Shown here: positions 21,901-29,029 of the stretch, piece by piece
How the letters are laid out: each line of letters opens with the position of its first letter
Numbering within the stretch: the first letter of the stretch is position 1
Source of the DNA: a virus
Length of the DNA stretch: 29,590 bases
Reading direction: 5' to 3' (one strand)
IMG/VR virus record: IMGVR_UViG_3300042373_001130
Span: 1 to 29,590 of that record
Made by a program: the position numbers and the translations under genes
The notes under the pieces: generated by a model
What the model was told of the DNA's origin: nothing
The model's input: the letters and a program-made list of their open reading frames with translations, nothing else
The model's database searches: none

Positions 21901-22992
21901 TTATAATGTAATGTTAAAGTTTTTCCAGAGTATTTTACTTTGGTCAAATCCTTCTAGAGCATCTTTTACCCATTTTTCATCTACAGTGTCTTTATAACAT
22001 AAAATGTGGATAATAGCTTTATCATCAGGATTTAATCTGAGAAGCCGCCCGATGCGCTGACTGGCCTTACGCTCATTACCATAAGCATGCATGATAATAC
22101 CTTGTTTTAAATCTGGTATGTTTATACCTTCATTTAACTGCAGAACAGTTGAAAGTTTATTAATCTTACCATTTTTAAATAAATCTAAGTTTACCTCAGA
22201 TTGGGTATTATTACTATGATAACTATAATTACATAGTTTATCAGCTTGATCTTGAGTATTAGCAAACAGAATACATTTACTTTGGATGTCTTCAAATAAT
22301 TTTTTAGCATAGTGCTCTTTACTTGGATACTCCATCATAGCTTTCATTCTCATAACTCTCATAATATGTACTGGACCAGAACCTGTTTCTAGTCTATTAC
22401 ACCAGTAACTATAGTTCTGAACTTCAGATGTCATAAATGATCTGTTCTTCATATTAACTGGAAAGTTCTTCTGATTACTTAAGTAAAGCTCATGTACAAT
22501 GATTTGATAATCATTTAAGATACCGTTCTCAATAGCTTCATCTGCTTTAAAAGTATATGCTACAGGACAGAATTCATGTACTAACTTACCTTTTTCTGAA
22601 TCTTTATATCTAGGTGGAGTACCCGTTAAACCTAGTACTTTACCTTTATATAATTGCAAAAATCCCCGGTGACTATCAAGTAATGAATGACATTCATCTA
22701 GACATACAATATCAAAGTCTTTTGGATCTTTCTTATTCAGACTTAAGTAAGTAGTAAATACTATTCTACCTAATAAATGATGCATATTAAACTTTTCAGC
22801 ATCATCTTTCCATGACTGAAATATTGCTTTTTTAGGAGCAACTACCAGTATTCTCATTAGTGGTGTACTGTTTCTCTCAATATAGTTTAGGCCAACAAGG
22901 GTCTTACCGACCCCTGTGCCTAAACAGATTGAACTTCTTTGTTTACTATCAGTAGCAGCTAATGCTTCTAGTTGTATGTCTTGTCTGTCCAT
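21901..22992 (-). CDS. Superfamily 2 DNA/RNA helicase
   Basis: This 363-aa helicase has motif I 'GTGVGKT' (residues 25-31), motif II 'DECH' (99-102), motif III 'GLTGTPPR' (121-128) and motif VI 'QRIGRLLRL' near residue 315. It is close to the DEAD/DEAH group of phage helicases (UvsW-like in plan) that remodel branched DNA or R-loops. It lies between ParB-like and ClpS genes, with gaps of 1 and 17 bp. There is no extra nuclease domain. Confidence 0.93.
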   Translation of the reverse strand: MDRQDIQLEALAATDSKQRSSICLGTGVGKTLVGLNYIERNSTPLMRILVVAPKKAIFQSWKDDAEKFNMHHLLGRIVFTTYLSLNKKDPKDFDIVCLDECHSLLDSHRGFLQLYKGKVLGLTGTPPRYKDSEKGKLVHEFCPVAYTFKADEAIENGILNDYQIIVHELYLSNQKNFPVNMKNRSFMTSEVQNYSYWCNRLETGSGPVHIMRVMRMKAMMEYPSKEHYAKKLFEDIQSKCILFANTQDQADKLCNYSYHSNNTQSEVNLDLFKNGKINKLSTVLQLNEGINIPDLKQGIIMHAYGNERKASQRIGRLLRLNPDDKAIIHILCYKDTVDEKWVKDALEGFDQSKILWKNFNITL

Positions 22993-22993
22993 G

Positions 22994-23731
22994 TTAAATT
23001 AAATTGAATACATTCTTTTGAATAAATTTATTAGCATAAGAAGGATCTGACATAACTTTAATTGTTTTAATGTGCTCCTCAATATTTGCTAATGTTTTCT
23101 TATGATCATATGTAGGATAAGCTTGAATAAATACAGTTAAGAATTGTTTCTTAACCCATCTATCAGCAACTCCAATCTTAATAAATAGATCACTAAATGC
23201 TTTACACATTTCTTGAGCTTTAGGATTAGTTACTCTAAACTCTCCATTTTTAATCTTAGCACTAGCAGCAGAAACACTATTATATGAATTATTATTATTA
23301 CAAATTGCTGCAATCATTAAAGATTCTAAATTATATAACCCCATATACTCACTAAGTTTAACATAATCAGGACTATAAAATGAAAATGCATGAATGTAAT
23401 CTTTTAACTGCCAAGACTTAGATGAATTGTTATAATAAGCCATTTTTCTAATAAGGTCTTCTTTGTCAATTACTTCAACATACTCATATCTTACCGGAAT
23501 TTGTTCTCTTCTACAACAATCTAATAAATGATCACCATCTATTACATATGTTAATTTTGATCCTGTAAAGAAATCTACTTTACAACAAATAACTTGTCTT
23601 GTGTTCCCTAATACGCGAACACTTTCTACTAATTCTTGTGTATGCTTAGACAATGTTGGTCTTTGCATTGGTAATCTGTTAAACATATTATAATTTGTTG
23701 TAACAGGAATTTTAATAAAATCATTTTTCAT
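22994..23731 (-). CDS. ParB-like protein with degenerate motif
   Basis: This 245-aa protein has a ParB/Srx-like N-terminal domain: 'LVESVRVLGNTRQVICCKV', then 'YVIDGDHLLDCCRREQIPVRYEYV', which corresponds to the 'DGxHR' box of ParB-like folds with Leu in place of Arg. The C-terminal half is helical, with low-complexity Asn-rich 'CNNNNSYNS'. ParB-like domains occur in DNA partition proteins and in phage nucleases or regulators. The changed motif argues against a canonical CTPase. Its role here is unknown. Confidence 0.75.
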   Translation of the reverse strand: MKNDFIKIPVTTNYNMFNRLPMQRPTLSKHTQELVESVRVLGNTRQVICCKVDFFTGSKLTYVIDGDHLLDCCRREQIPVRYEYVEVIDKEDLIRKMAYYNNSSKSWQLKDYIHAFSFYSPDYVKLSEYMGLYNLESLMIAAICNNNNSYNSVSAASAKIKNGEFRVTNPKAQEMCKAFSDLFIKIGVADRWVKKQFLTVFIQAYPTYDHKKTLANIEEHIKTIKVMSDPSYANKFIQKNVFNLI

Positions 23732-23758
23732 AATCAGAATTTTTAATCAGTTAATAAA

Positions 23759-24172
23759 TTATTTTAACCAGCCCAATGTTCTGGCTTCTGCAGGATTATT
23801 GTGAATATGGTTATGACAGCTCCTGCAAACTGCTAACCATGTACTTTGAATCAAATAAAAGGCTTCTCTGTTTGAACCGGCATATTTATGATGCACATCA
23901 CTGGCACCATTCATACAACCGGTTACAGAGACCTGACATACTGGATTTTCATTTAGAAATCTTTCTCTTAATTTAAGATACTCAACATCTTTCTTTTTTC
24001 TTTTAGAAGAAACCAGAGGGATTTTATAATCAGTTGGTTTCTGTGAACTGTCTGTATCAATGGCTTTTTGGCAACTCCAACAATACTTGCAATACTTGAA
24101 TCCCTCATGGTTCTTCCAGATCATAGATGGTTTTTGACATCCATCACACATTTTAAGTTTACTTTTTATCAT
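23759..24172 (-). CDS. HNH endonuclease with N-terminal zinc finger
   Basis: This 137-aa protein has an N-terminal zinc site ('MCDGCQ', then 'YCKYCWSCQK') and an HNH domain: 'DVHHKYAG' near residue 93, 'LAVCRSCHNHIHNNP' near 116. The plan resembles NinG/Rap-like phage nucleases, which cut recombination intermediates. A homing role is also possible. It overlaps the upstream gene by 14 bp; an internal ATG at residue 8 would skip that overlap but would leave the zinc finger intact. Confidence 0.88.
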   Translation of the reverse strand: MIKSKLKMCDGCQKPSMIWKNHEGFKYCKYCWSCQKAIDTDSSQKPTDYKIPLVSSKRKKKDVEYLKLRERFLNENPVCQVSVTGCMNGASDVHHKYAGSNREAFYLIQSTWLAVCRSCHNHIHNNPAEARTLGWLK

Positions 24173-24635
24173 TTCTCAATCTTGGTAACTGGTTTTGAGG
24201 TCCATCTAAACTTAAAAAGTTTTTAGGTAACACTCCTTCAGCAATAAAGATAGTAATAATTTGAGACTTTTCAATACCTAAATCTTTAAAGTTTAATTTA
24301 TTGATTAAAGCATCATCTGTCTCAGTTTCAGCAAGTAAAGCTTGAGTAATAGGACTCTTTGGAAACAAAGTTTCAAATATAAAGTTAGTATAACTTATAG
24401 TTGTTTGTTGTTTAAGTTTATTGATAACTACTTGAGCTTTCTTATAAACATTAATAACTCTTTGTTTCTTTTTACTACACATGGTAGTTAATTCATCTTG
24501 TGTAAGAGCACTTAGTCCATACAATGCTCTCTTATACAAATAGTTTTGATACTGATTGTATCTGTCTTGTTGATAGCTAGTCACAGTTTGTGACCGCATC
24601 TGATAATTTCTTATCTCTTCTTTTAACTTTTCCAT
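24159..24635 (-). CDS. Unknown conserved phage protein, 158 aa
   Basis: The N-terminal half is basic and Tyr/Gln-rich ('QQDRYNQYQNYLYKRALYGL'), with a 'MCSKKKQRVINVYKKAQVVINKLK' helix near 55. The C-terminal half is helical with 'LNFKDLGIEKSQIITIFIAEGVLP'. I recall a similar protein from crAss-like phages but no function. The upstream TTG at 24644 is not needed; the ATG at 24635 is taken as the start. It begins a long transcription unit after a terminator. Confidence 0.78.
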   Translation of the reverse strand: MEKLKEEIRNYQMRSQTVTSYQQDRYNQYQNYLYKRALYGLSALTQDELTTMCSKKKQRVINVYKKAQVVINKLKQQTTISYTNFIFETLFPKSPITQALLAETETDDALINKLNFKDLGIEKSQIITIFIAEGVLPKNFLSLDGPQNQLPRLRNDKK

Positions 24636-24656
24636 AATATACAATAAAATAATAAA

Positions 24657-24687
24657 TAAAAAATGAGAGAGATTTACACCCCTCTCA
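24657..24687 (-). terminator. Intrinsic terminator after the 157-aa gene
   Basis: On the minus strand TGAGAGGGG pairs with the CTCTCTCA arm (9 bp, some G-U pairs) around a 6-nt loop, followed by six T. It lies 15 bp after the 157-aa gene's stop and 22 bp before the next ATG. Confidence 0.82.
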
Positions 24688-24701
24688 CTATGTGTTTAGT
24701 C

Positions 24702-25175
24702 TTATAATGTAAAATCATTACTTGGCTTCATAGCAGAAGCAGTAACTTGTTGCGTATTATAAGCATTTCTTAATTCTTCAATATTATCATGTTGAATGGT
24801 AACATCAGCAGCATTAGCAGCACTGTTATATACAGTTTTACGGTAAATTGGTTGATCTTCAAATGTACATACAATACCAGTTTTACCTGCAATTTTTAAA
24901 TCTCTATCAGGATTCTTTGTATTAAATGGAGTCAAAGACTCTTTAATAACAATTTTACCATCAAGCATTTGACCTGCATAATAACCCATTTCTTTTAAGA
25001 TACCAATTGGTGCTTGTATTAAAGAACCTAATGTTTGTCTTCTTAAGAAACCATTATCATCAATAACAGTACGTACTTGTTGTAATCTAACATAACCCCA
25101 TTCAGGATTGTTTGCAGATGGATAAATAACTGCACCAGTAGCAGCATCAGCCGCTATAAATACTTTAGAGTTCAT
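24702..25175 (-). CDS. Conserved phage protein, 157 aa, in its own transcription unit
   Basis: The protein begins 'MNSKVFIAADAATGAVIYPSA' and has 'GYVRLQQVRTVIDDNGFLRR', a beta-rich N-terminal half, and ends 'MKPSNDFTL'. That ending resembles the SSB-like protein's 'TSSDFSLD'. I recall similar proteins in crAss-like phages but not the function. A 94-bp leader and a downstream terminator isolate the gene, which suggests strong independent expression, as for a DNA-binding protein needed in quantity. This is inference. Confidence 0.82.
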   Translation of the reverse strand: MNSKVFIAADAATGAVIYPSANNPEWGYVRLQQVRTVIDDNGFLRRQTLGSLIQAPIGILKEMGYYAGQMLDGKIVIKESLTPFNTKNPDRDLKIAGKTGIVCTFEDQPIYRKTVYNSAANAADVTIQHDNIEELRNAYNTQQVTASAMKPSNDFTL

Positions 25176-25210
25176 AACTAAATAAATTAAATAAATAAAT
25201 AAGTGAATTG

Positions 25211-25239
25211 TGAGCAGATTACTCTACTTTAGTTGCTCA
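25211..25239 (-). promoter_or_regulatory. Leader inverted repeat before the 157-aa gene
   Basis: TGAGCA and TGCTCA form a 6-bp inverted repeat around a 17-nt loop in the 94-bp leader, 36 bp before the ATG. It may be a regulatory hairpin in the mRNA leader; the sequence alone cannot show its role. The region is too short and lacks a T-run for a terminator. Confidence 0.35.
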
Positions 25240-25269
25240 AGCTATAAGTAAGGGATATCCTATAAGGAT

Positions 25270-25539
25270 TTATATTTCAGTTTGATCTGAAAGATCTATA
25301 ATATCATCAAATGGTTCATCATCTGATATAATATTGTCAACATTTTCATCATCAGCTAAATAGTCAAAGTCATAATACTTATCTTTTTTAGTCTTAATGA
25401 TTGCTGAGTCTGTAAAGGGATTAATAATATGGTCGCCAAACTCTTGAGACACCATATATTGTATGTCTTGGTCTGTAAGCTCAAGGAATTGATCTACAGA
25501 TAAGTATATTACTTTTCCGTTTGGTAACTGATATAGCAT
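25270..25539 (-). CDS. Conserved phage protein with acidic tail, 89 aa
   Basis: It begins 'MLYQLPNGKVIYLSVDQFLEL', followed by 'TDQDIQYMVSQEFG', and ends in a long Asp-rich tail ('SDDEPFDDIIDLS'). I recall its N-terminal sequence from crAss-like and other Bacteroidota phages. The function is unknown. It lies after a terminator and before the leader of the 157-aa gene. Confidence 0.8.
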   Translation of the reverse strand: MLYQLPNGKVIYLSVDQFLELTDQDIQYMVSQEFGDHIINPFTDSAIIKTKKDKYYDFDYLADDENVDNIISDDEPFDDIIDLSDQTEI

Positions 25540-25633
25540 TGTTTAAAATCCATATTACACTATAAATATATACCTAATATTTTACTTGTGTTAATTAAGA
25601 TTATAAATTCTTGTACTATATAGCTAATACAAT

Positions 25634-25656
25634 AAAAAGGGGACATAAGCCCCCTT
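25634..25656 (-). terminator. Intrinsic terminator after the 139-aa gene
   Basis: On the minus strand AAGGGG, an 8-nt loop, then CCCCTT is followed by a T-run (plus-strand AAAAA at 25634-25638). It lies 42 bp after the stop of the 139-aa gene. The gap 25540-25697 contains this hairpin and no other feature I can support. Confidence 0.75.
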
Positions 25657-25697
25657 GTTATTTTTGTTAGGAAAAGCATATCCAGAGATATACTGCA

Positions 25698-26117
25698 TTA
25701 AATTTCCTTAATTACTTCTAGTTCATCAGCTTGCACAAAAGAAGTATCTATCTTATCATTACCACTAGCATCTACACTAGTATATTGAATGTGGTAATTG
25801 TTATAATCATGATAACCTCTGAATTCTTTTACAGTTACAACAACATTTCCGTTCTCATCACCATATTTGGCTCTAATAGCATCTTTGTTGCAACTATAAC
25901 CCAAATTATTGACACTGATTTTACAAAGAGTACCTGTTGGAATAATATCAGGTAGTTTATCACCAAGCATTAACTTAAAAAATCTATTTATTGCATTATT
26001 ACTTTGACACAGCATAGGAACTAGTAATTTTACAAACTCTTCTGCGTTAGGATCTTTAATAATCTTGGTTAATGCTTTTGCTATATCAGTTTCATCATAT
26101 GTTACACTTATTCTCAT
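25698..26117 (-). CDS. Unknown protein, 139 aa
   Basis: The helical first half ('DIAKALTKIIKDPNAEEFVKLL') is followed by a beta-rich second half ('GTLCKISVNNLGY', 'VVVTVKEFRGYHDYNNY'), which could be a small barrel domain. No family is recognised. It overlaps the upstream gene by 4 bp and ends before a terminator, so it is the last gene of a three-gene unit. Confidence 0.78.
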   Translation of the reverse strand: MRISVTYDETDIAKALTKIIKDPNAEEFVKLLVPMLCQSNNAINRFFKLMLGDKLPDIIPTGTLCKISVNNLGYSCNKDAIRAKYGDENGNVVVTVKEFRGYHDYNNYHIQYTSVDASGNDKIDTSFVQADELEVIKEI

Positions 26118-26335
26118 GTGTTTAATCTTTTGTAGTCTCTAATTTTAGCTAACAAAGATTCATTAAATGTTGTGAACCATTGTTGACCACCAATTCTATT
26201 ACCAATTATAGGTATTTCATCTGTTTCAGGATGTGTAGTTTTAGCACCTGTTTGTACTAATTCTCCTTCTTGATCAATGATATCAGCACTAAAGTCAAAC
26301 CCTAGTGCTGAATCAATTACATTATCTTTCATCAT
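26114..26335 (-). CDS. Unknown protein, 73 aa
   Basis: It begins 'MMKDNVIDSALGFDFSADIID' and has 'PIIGNRIGGQQWFTTFNESLL'. No family is recognised. The start is ATGATG overlapping the upstream TGA, so either Met may be used. It is coupled to both neighbours. Confidence 0.75.
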   Translation of the reverse strand: MMKDNVIDSALGFDFSADIIDQEGELVQTGAKTTHPETDEIPIIGNRIGGQQWFTTFNESLLAKIRDYKRLNT

Positions 26336-26637
26336 AATCCAATTAAATTAGCTAGTGCAGAAAGTTCTTTTGAATGATTAATCTTTCTTTCAAAAATAAT
26401 TACACACACTATGACTTCATTAACATGTTTACACTTTGCAACAATCTCTTCATAAGATTTAGATAGATTACTATGATTCTTAAAACTAGCTAATGTAAGC
26501 TCAATCAATTCATCTCTTCTTTCATCTGTAATACCAAAATTAGTATACAAGTTGTCTGTGCTATCTTCAATAATAGCTACCTTCAATTCATTAGAAGGCT
26601 TTAATTCTTTTTTTCTCTTGAATAGTTTTCCTAACAT
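26332..26637 (-). CDS. Unknown protein, 101 aa
   Basis: It begins 'MLGKLFKRKKELKPSNELK', with a basic N-terminus and a helical body. The frame extends to 26733, but those codons come from the 3' half of the tRNA-like gene ('VTGSNPVCT' is translated T-arm), so the ATG at 26637 is the real start. The function is unknown. Confidence 0.78.
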   Translation of the reverse strand: MLGKLFKRKKELKPSNELKVAIIEDSTDNLYTNFGITDERRDELIELTLASFKNHSNLSKSYEEIVAKCKHVNEVIVCVIIFERKINHSKELSALANLIGL

Positions 26638-26693
26638 AATTCTAAGTTTTAAATAAATAAATAAACAAATGCTGTCTGTTCCAGCTGTCTTAG

Positions 26694-26794
26694 AAGTGCA
26701 GACAGGATTCGAACCTGTAACCAGTTTTAACAACTAGTAAGTTACCTCTGTATTTCTACATTCAACTGCTGTATACCAATTCCGCCACTGCACT
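26694..26794 (-). tRNA. tRNA-like gene with abnormal anticodon region
   Basis: A 7-bp acceptor stem (AGTGCAG / CTGCACT), a D-arm 'GGCGGAATTGGTATAC' and a perfect T-arm (CAGG TTCGAAT CCTG) are intact on the minus strand. The D-arm resembles tRNA-Leu. Between the D and T arms there are about 49 nt, compared with 23 in class I tRNAs, and no normal 5-bp anticodon stem with a 7-nt loop forms. A 7-bp hairpin (ACTAGTT / AACTGGT) could be a long variable arm. 'TTGTTAA' would be a good Asn(GTT) anticodon loop if about 28 nt were an insertion. No CCA is encoded. Confidence 0.6.
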
Positions 26795-27002
26795 ATAATA
26801 TACCCTGTCACTCCAAGTATGTGAATGTTAGATTTTACTTCCTTTCTACCTATGGCTAAGGCATCTACACTGAAGACTATAGATAACATCTCTCTACAAA
26901 CAACTCCATCTTGGTATAGATTCTAACAATGTGACTAATATTCACCTTTAATACCTATTATACTGAGGATTGCTATTTGTTTGCTTCAAGCAGGGTAATA
27001 TT
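26795..27002 (-). other. 208-bp non-coding leader before the tRNA-like gene
   Basis: This stretch has no supported gene. It holds short inverted repeats, such as TGTTAGA (from 26826) against TCTAACA (near 26920). One 50-codon frame runs from here into the tRNA-like gene, but tRNA sequence in frame makes coding unlikely. It could be a leader or a structured RNA. Confidence 0.4.
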
Positions 27003-27200
27003 TTACTTACAATTAGCACAAATTACTGGTACACCCGCAGGCTTACCATTCTTTGGCATTGTCATAAGTTTTGCTTCATCTTCTTGAAGATAAACTTTTT
27101 CTCCTGGTTCTAAGTGTGCTCCACATACTGCACATGTTTTACCAAGATTTTTAAATCCATTTGCAATATCATTAGCAAGAGTTTTATGTACATGTGCCAT
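27003..27200 (-). CDS. Zinc-ribbon protein, 65 aa
   Basis: Two Cys pairs, 'CAVCG' near residue 23 and 'CANCK' at the C-terminus, 36 residues apart, suggest a zinc ribbon; between them is 'LEPGEKVYLQEDEAKLMTMP'. The N-terminus has His residues ('MAHVHKTLAND'). It may bind nucleic acid or protein. One-base overlap couples it to the upstream gene. Confidence 0.82.
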   Translation of the reverse strand: MAHVHKTLANDIANGFKNLGKTCAVCGAHLEPGEKVYLQEDEAKLMTMPKNGKPAGVPVICANCK

Positions 27201-27562
27201 TACTCTTCAGTTTCAGAATTAAACTTAGATTCAATTACACGCTCAATCATACTAACATGATATATAGCATCAAGTGCAGTGATTTTACCTGTTGTAACTT
27301 CAACTTGAATTAAATCATTAACAGATGTATCAACTAATTCTTTAACTAAATTAAATAAAGCTTCATTCTTTTTTTGTGCTACTTCAGCTTTTTGGAACAA
27401 TTGTTCATTTCCATGATGCAACTTGAAATTCTTTGCACATAAGCTATCATAAGCTTCTCTAAGTTCTTCAAATGCTTGTTTATAGTAAGCAGCATTTTTT
27501 ACTGTTTTTTTAGGTACTGTTGTAACCACTTTTTTAGGTCTACCTACTTTTCTCTTTTCCAT
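27200..27562 (-). CDS. AT-hook-containing coiled-coil protein
   Basis: The N-terminus 'MEKRKVGRPKKV' holds an AT-hook core (GRP flanked by Lys/Arg), which binds the minor groove of AT-rich DNA. A long helical region with coiled-coil character follows ('YYKQAFEELREAYDSL', 'QKKNEALFNLVKELV'). It may be an architectural or regulatory DNA-binding protein. Confidence 0.8.
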   Translation of the reverse strand: MEKRKVGRPKKVVTTVPKKTVKNAAYYKQAFEELREAYDSLCAKNFKLHHGNEQLFQKAEVAQKKNEALFNLVKELVDTSVNDLIQVEVTTGKITALDAIYHVSMIERVIESKFNSETEE

Positions 27563-27580
27563 ATGTCTGGTTTTTATAAA

Positions 27581-27835
27581 TTACAAAATTTCTGATATTA
27601 CTATGTAAACTACTAGTAATATTGCTACTGCTACAAATATAACTGCAGCACATCTGATTGGTCTCATTGATCTTTCATAGTTAATTTCATTATCAATGTG
27701 CATAATCTCAACCATAAGATCATTCTTATACATTTCTGCAGTCATAGGATCTGCTCCTATATCATGAACCATACTTAAATCAATCTTTCTCAGCTTCTTT
27801 TTCTCTTCTAGAGCTATAATCTTTTTTCTAAACAT
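27581..27835 (-). CDS. Tail-anchored membrane protein, 84 aa
   Basis: A charged helical N-terminal domain (residues 1-55) is followed by one strongly hydrophobic C-terminal helix ('CAAVIFVAVAILLVVYIVISEIL', about 62-84), so the protein would sit in the inner membrane with its N-terminus in the cytoplasm. The function is unknown. Confidence 0.78.
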   Translation of the reverse strand: MFRKKIIALEEKKKLRKIDLSMVHDIGADPMTAEMYKNDLMVEIMHIDNEINYERSMRPIRCAAVIFVAVAILLVVYIVISEIL

Positions 27836-27845
27836 TTAACATAAT

Positions 27846-28070
27846 TTAACAATTAGTAATTTCTTGTTTAACTTCTTCCCAATATTCATATTCTAAAGTT
27901 AATTGATTTAAAACATCTAATATCTCATCAACTACTATTAATGCACATTTTTTTCCAGCTTCATATCCTATTTCACAGGTAGTATATTTTGCACCTGCAT
28001 ATTCTTGATATTGATAGGTTTGTTTACGCATTTTATAAAACAATTCTTTTGCTTTTTCTTTTGGTGTCAT
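27846..28070 (-). CDS. Small conserved phage protein, 74 aa
   Basis: It begins 'MTPKEKAKELFYKMR' and contains 'KKCALIVVDEILDVL' and 'YWEEVKQEI'. I recall this pattern as one of the commonest small proteins in Bacteroidota phages, with no known function. Confidence 0.85.
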   Translation of the reverse strand: MTPKEKAKELFYKMRKQTYQYQEYAGAKYTTCEIGYEAGKKCALIVVDEILDVLNQLTLEYEYWEEVKQEITNC

Positions 28071-28082
28071 AATTATAATAAT

Positions 28083-28241
28083 TTAAGCAAGAAAAGCTCC
28101 AATCGGGAGCCTTTCTATATATCCATTAGGATACTGTACATCATAAGTATAATCAAAGAACACTTTAATAATCTTAACCACTTCAATTCTCTTAGTAATA
28201 CTAAATGAAGGTGTGATAGCTATATACTGTCCTTCTTGCAT
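28083..28241 (-). CDS. Small protein, 52 aa
   Basis: It begins 'MQEGQYIAITPSFSITKRIEV' and ends 'IERLPIGAFLA', a beta-rich small protein. Its ATG lies one base after the lipoprotein's TAG. Its last codons form a hairpin (see next entry). No family is recognised. Confidence 0.72.
   Translation of the reverse strand: MQEGQYIAITPSFSITKRIEVVKIIKVFFDYTYDVQYPNGYIERLPIGAFLA
28092..28114 (-). terminator. Hairpin at the 3' end of the 52-aa gene
   Basis: On the minus strand AAAGGCTCC, loop CGATT, GGAGCTTTT forms a 9-bp stem (one G-U) ending in T-rich sequence. It lies inside the last codons of the 52-aa gene, so it may be a terminator that overlaps coding sequence, or a chance fold. Confidence 0.45.
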
Positions 28242-28242
28242 A

Positions 28243-28425
28243 CTAGTTATATCTATGTGATTTTCTCATCTGTCTTTGATTGTATTTCTGTGCCTTAGCA
28301 TAGTTACAACCGTGTGATGTAGTTCCACAAGATGACATAAATAATGCCATAATAAACACAACAATCATTGTGTATAAATAGTACATACCTACTGATGCAC
28401 CGCGTGTTTGATCTGAATTTCTCAT
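28243..28425 (-). CDS. Small lipoprotein, 60 aa
   Basis: A hydrophobic segment is followed by a lipobox 'LFMSSC' with Cys33 then 'GTTSHGC'; the mature part is basic ('KYNQRQMRKSHRYN'). This is the usual look of small Bacteroidota lipoproteins. It may act at the host envelope. Translation could also start at Met14 ('MYYLYTMIVV'), which would give a more typical signal peptide. Confidence 0.8.
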   Translation of the reverse strand: MRNSDQTRGASVGMYYLYTMIVVFIMALFMSSCGTTSHGCNYAKAQKYNQRQMRKSHRYN

Positions 28426-28496
28426 TTCTTTTGATTTAAAATAGATTGCCCATAGACTAATGCCATAAGCAATCCCGTGATTAATAATGTGTCCAT
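28422..28496 (-). CDS. Tiny membrane peptide, 24 aa
   Basis: The ORF reads 'MDTLLITGLLMALVYGQSIL' plus 'NQKK', a single hydrophobic helix with a basic end. The start overlaps the upstream stop (TAATG) and the stop overlaps the lipoprotein ATG (ATGA), which is the main support. Confidence 0.6.
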   Translation of the reverse strand: MDTLLITGLLMALVYGQSILNQKK

Positions 28497-28660
28497 TACT
28501 TTCTAAATAAAGGATAACGGAGATTTATAACAAATATCATAGATGATAGTAGTAAGCCTACTATTGAGAACACATAAGCCTCAAAAGTCTCAGCTACAAT
28601 AAGTTCAAATGTACATACAGCACACATGATAGTAATTAATAGATTAAATACATGATTCAT
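28496..28660 (-). CDS. Small membrane protein, 54 aa
   Basis: It begins 'MNHVFNLLITIMCAVCTFEL', contains a second hydrophobic segment ('YVFSIVGLLLSSMIFVI'), and ends 'RYPLFRK'. Two transmembrane helices with a short acidic loop are predicted. The TAATG junction with the next ORF supports translation. The function is unknown. Confidence 0.68.
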   Translation of the reverse strand: MNHVFNLLITIMCAVCTFELIVAETFEAYVFSIVGLLLSSMIFVINLRYPLFRK

Positions 28661-28684
28661 AGTTCATAGTTTTAAGTAGTTTAT

Positions 28685-28939
28685 TTATTTGTACATATAT
28701 CCCCAATAGTGAGCTTTATTGTAGTTAAATTTAGGAACATTATAATTTTGCCAAGTTAATTCTTCTTCAACTTCTTCTGTATATAGTAAATCAAATTCTT
28801 TTGCAATCCATATTAAATAATGTATGTATTCATGACTTCTTTCATTAAGCATTTCTTCAATTGTAATGCCTTTAAATTTACCAAACTTGAATGAGCTTTG
28901 CATACCTAGTATTGGTTTCTTTTTTATTTCTTTATTCAT
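28685..28939 (-). CDS. DUF3820-like small protein, 84 aa
   Basis: It has 'FKFGKFKGITIEEML' near residue 17 and 'YIHYLIWIAKEF' near 38, the 'FGKYKG..I..I....YI.WL' pattern of DUF3820-like domains, which are found alone in phages and next to exonuclease domains. The role is unknown. It is the first gene after the right-end non-coding region. Confidence 0.75.
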   Translation of the reverse strand: MNKEIKKKPILGMQSSFKFGKFKGITIEEMLNERSHEYIHYLIWIAKEFDLLYTEEVEEELTWQNYNVPKFNYNKAHYWGYMYK

Positions 28940-29029
28940 AAGATATAGTTTTAAGAGATTAATAATTTATATTTAGGGCTAATGCCTTATTCCGGAAGAT
29001 GGCTTTATGTTACTCTTATAGGATATAAC

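Noticed and set aside
26638-26733. N-terminal extension of the 101-aa protein
   Set aside because: The extra codons are translated tRNA T-arm and acceptor sequence (VTGSNPVCT), a known annotation artefact.
26740-26890. 50-codon frame that runs into the tRNA-like gene
   Set aside because: It reads through the acceptor and D arm and has no coupling to a neighbour.
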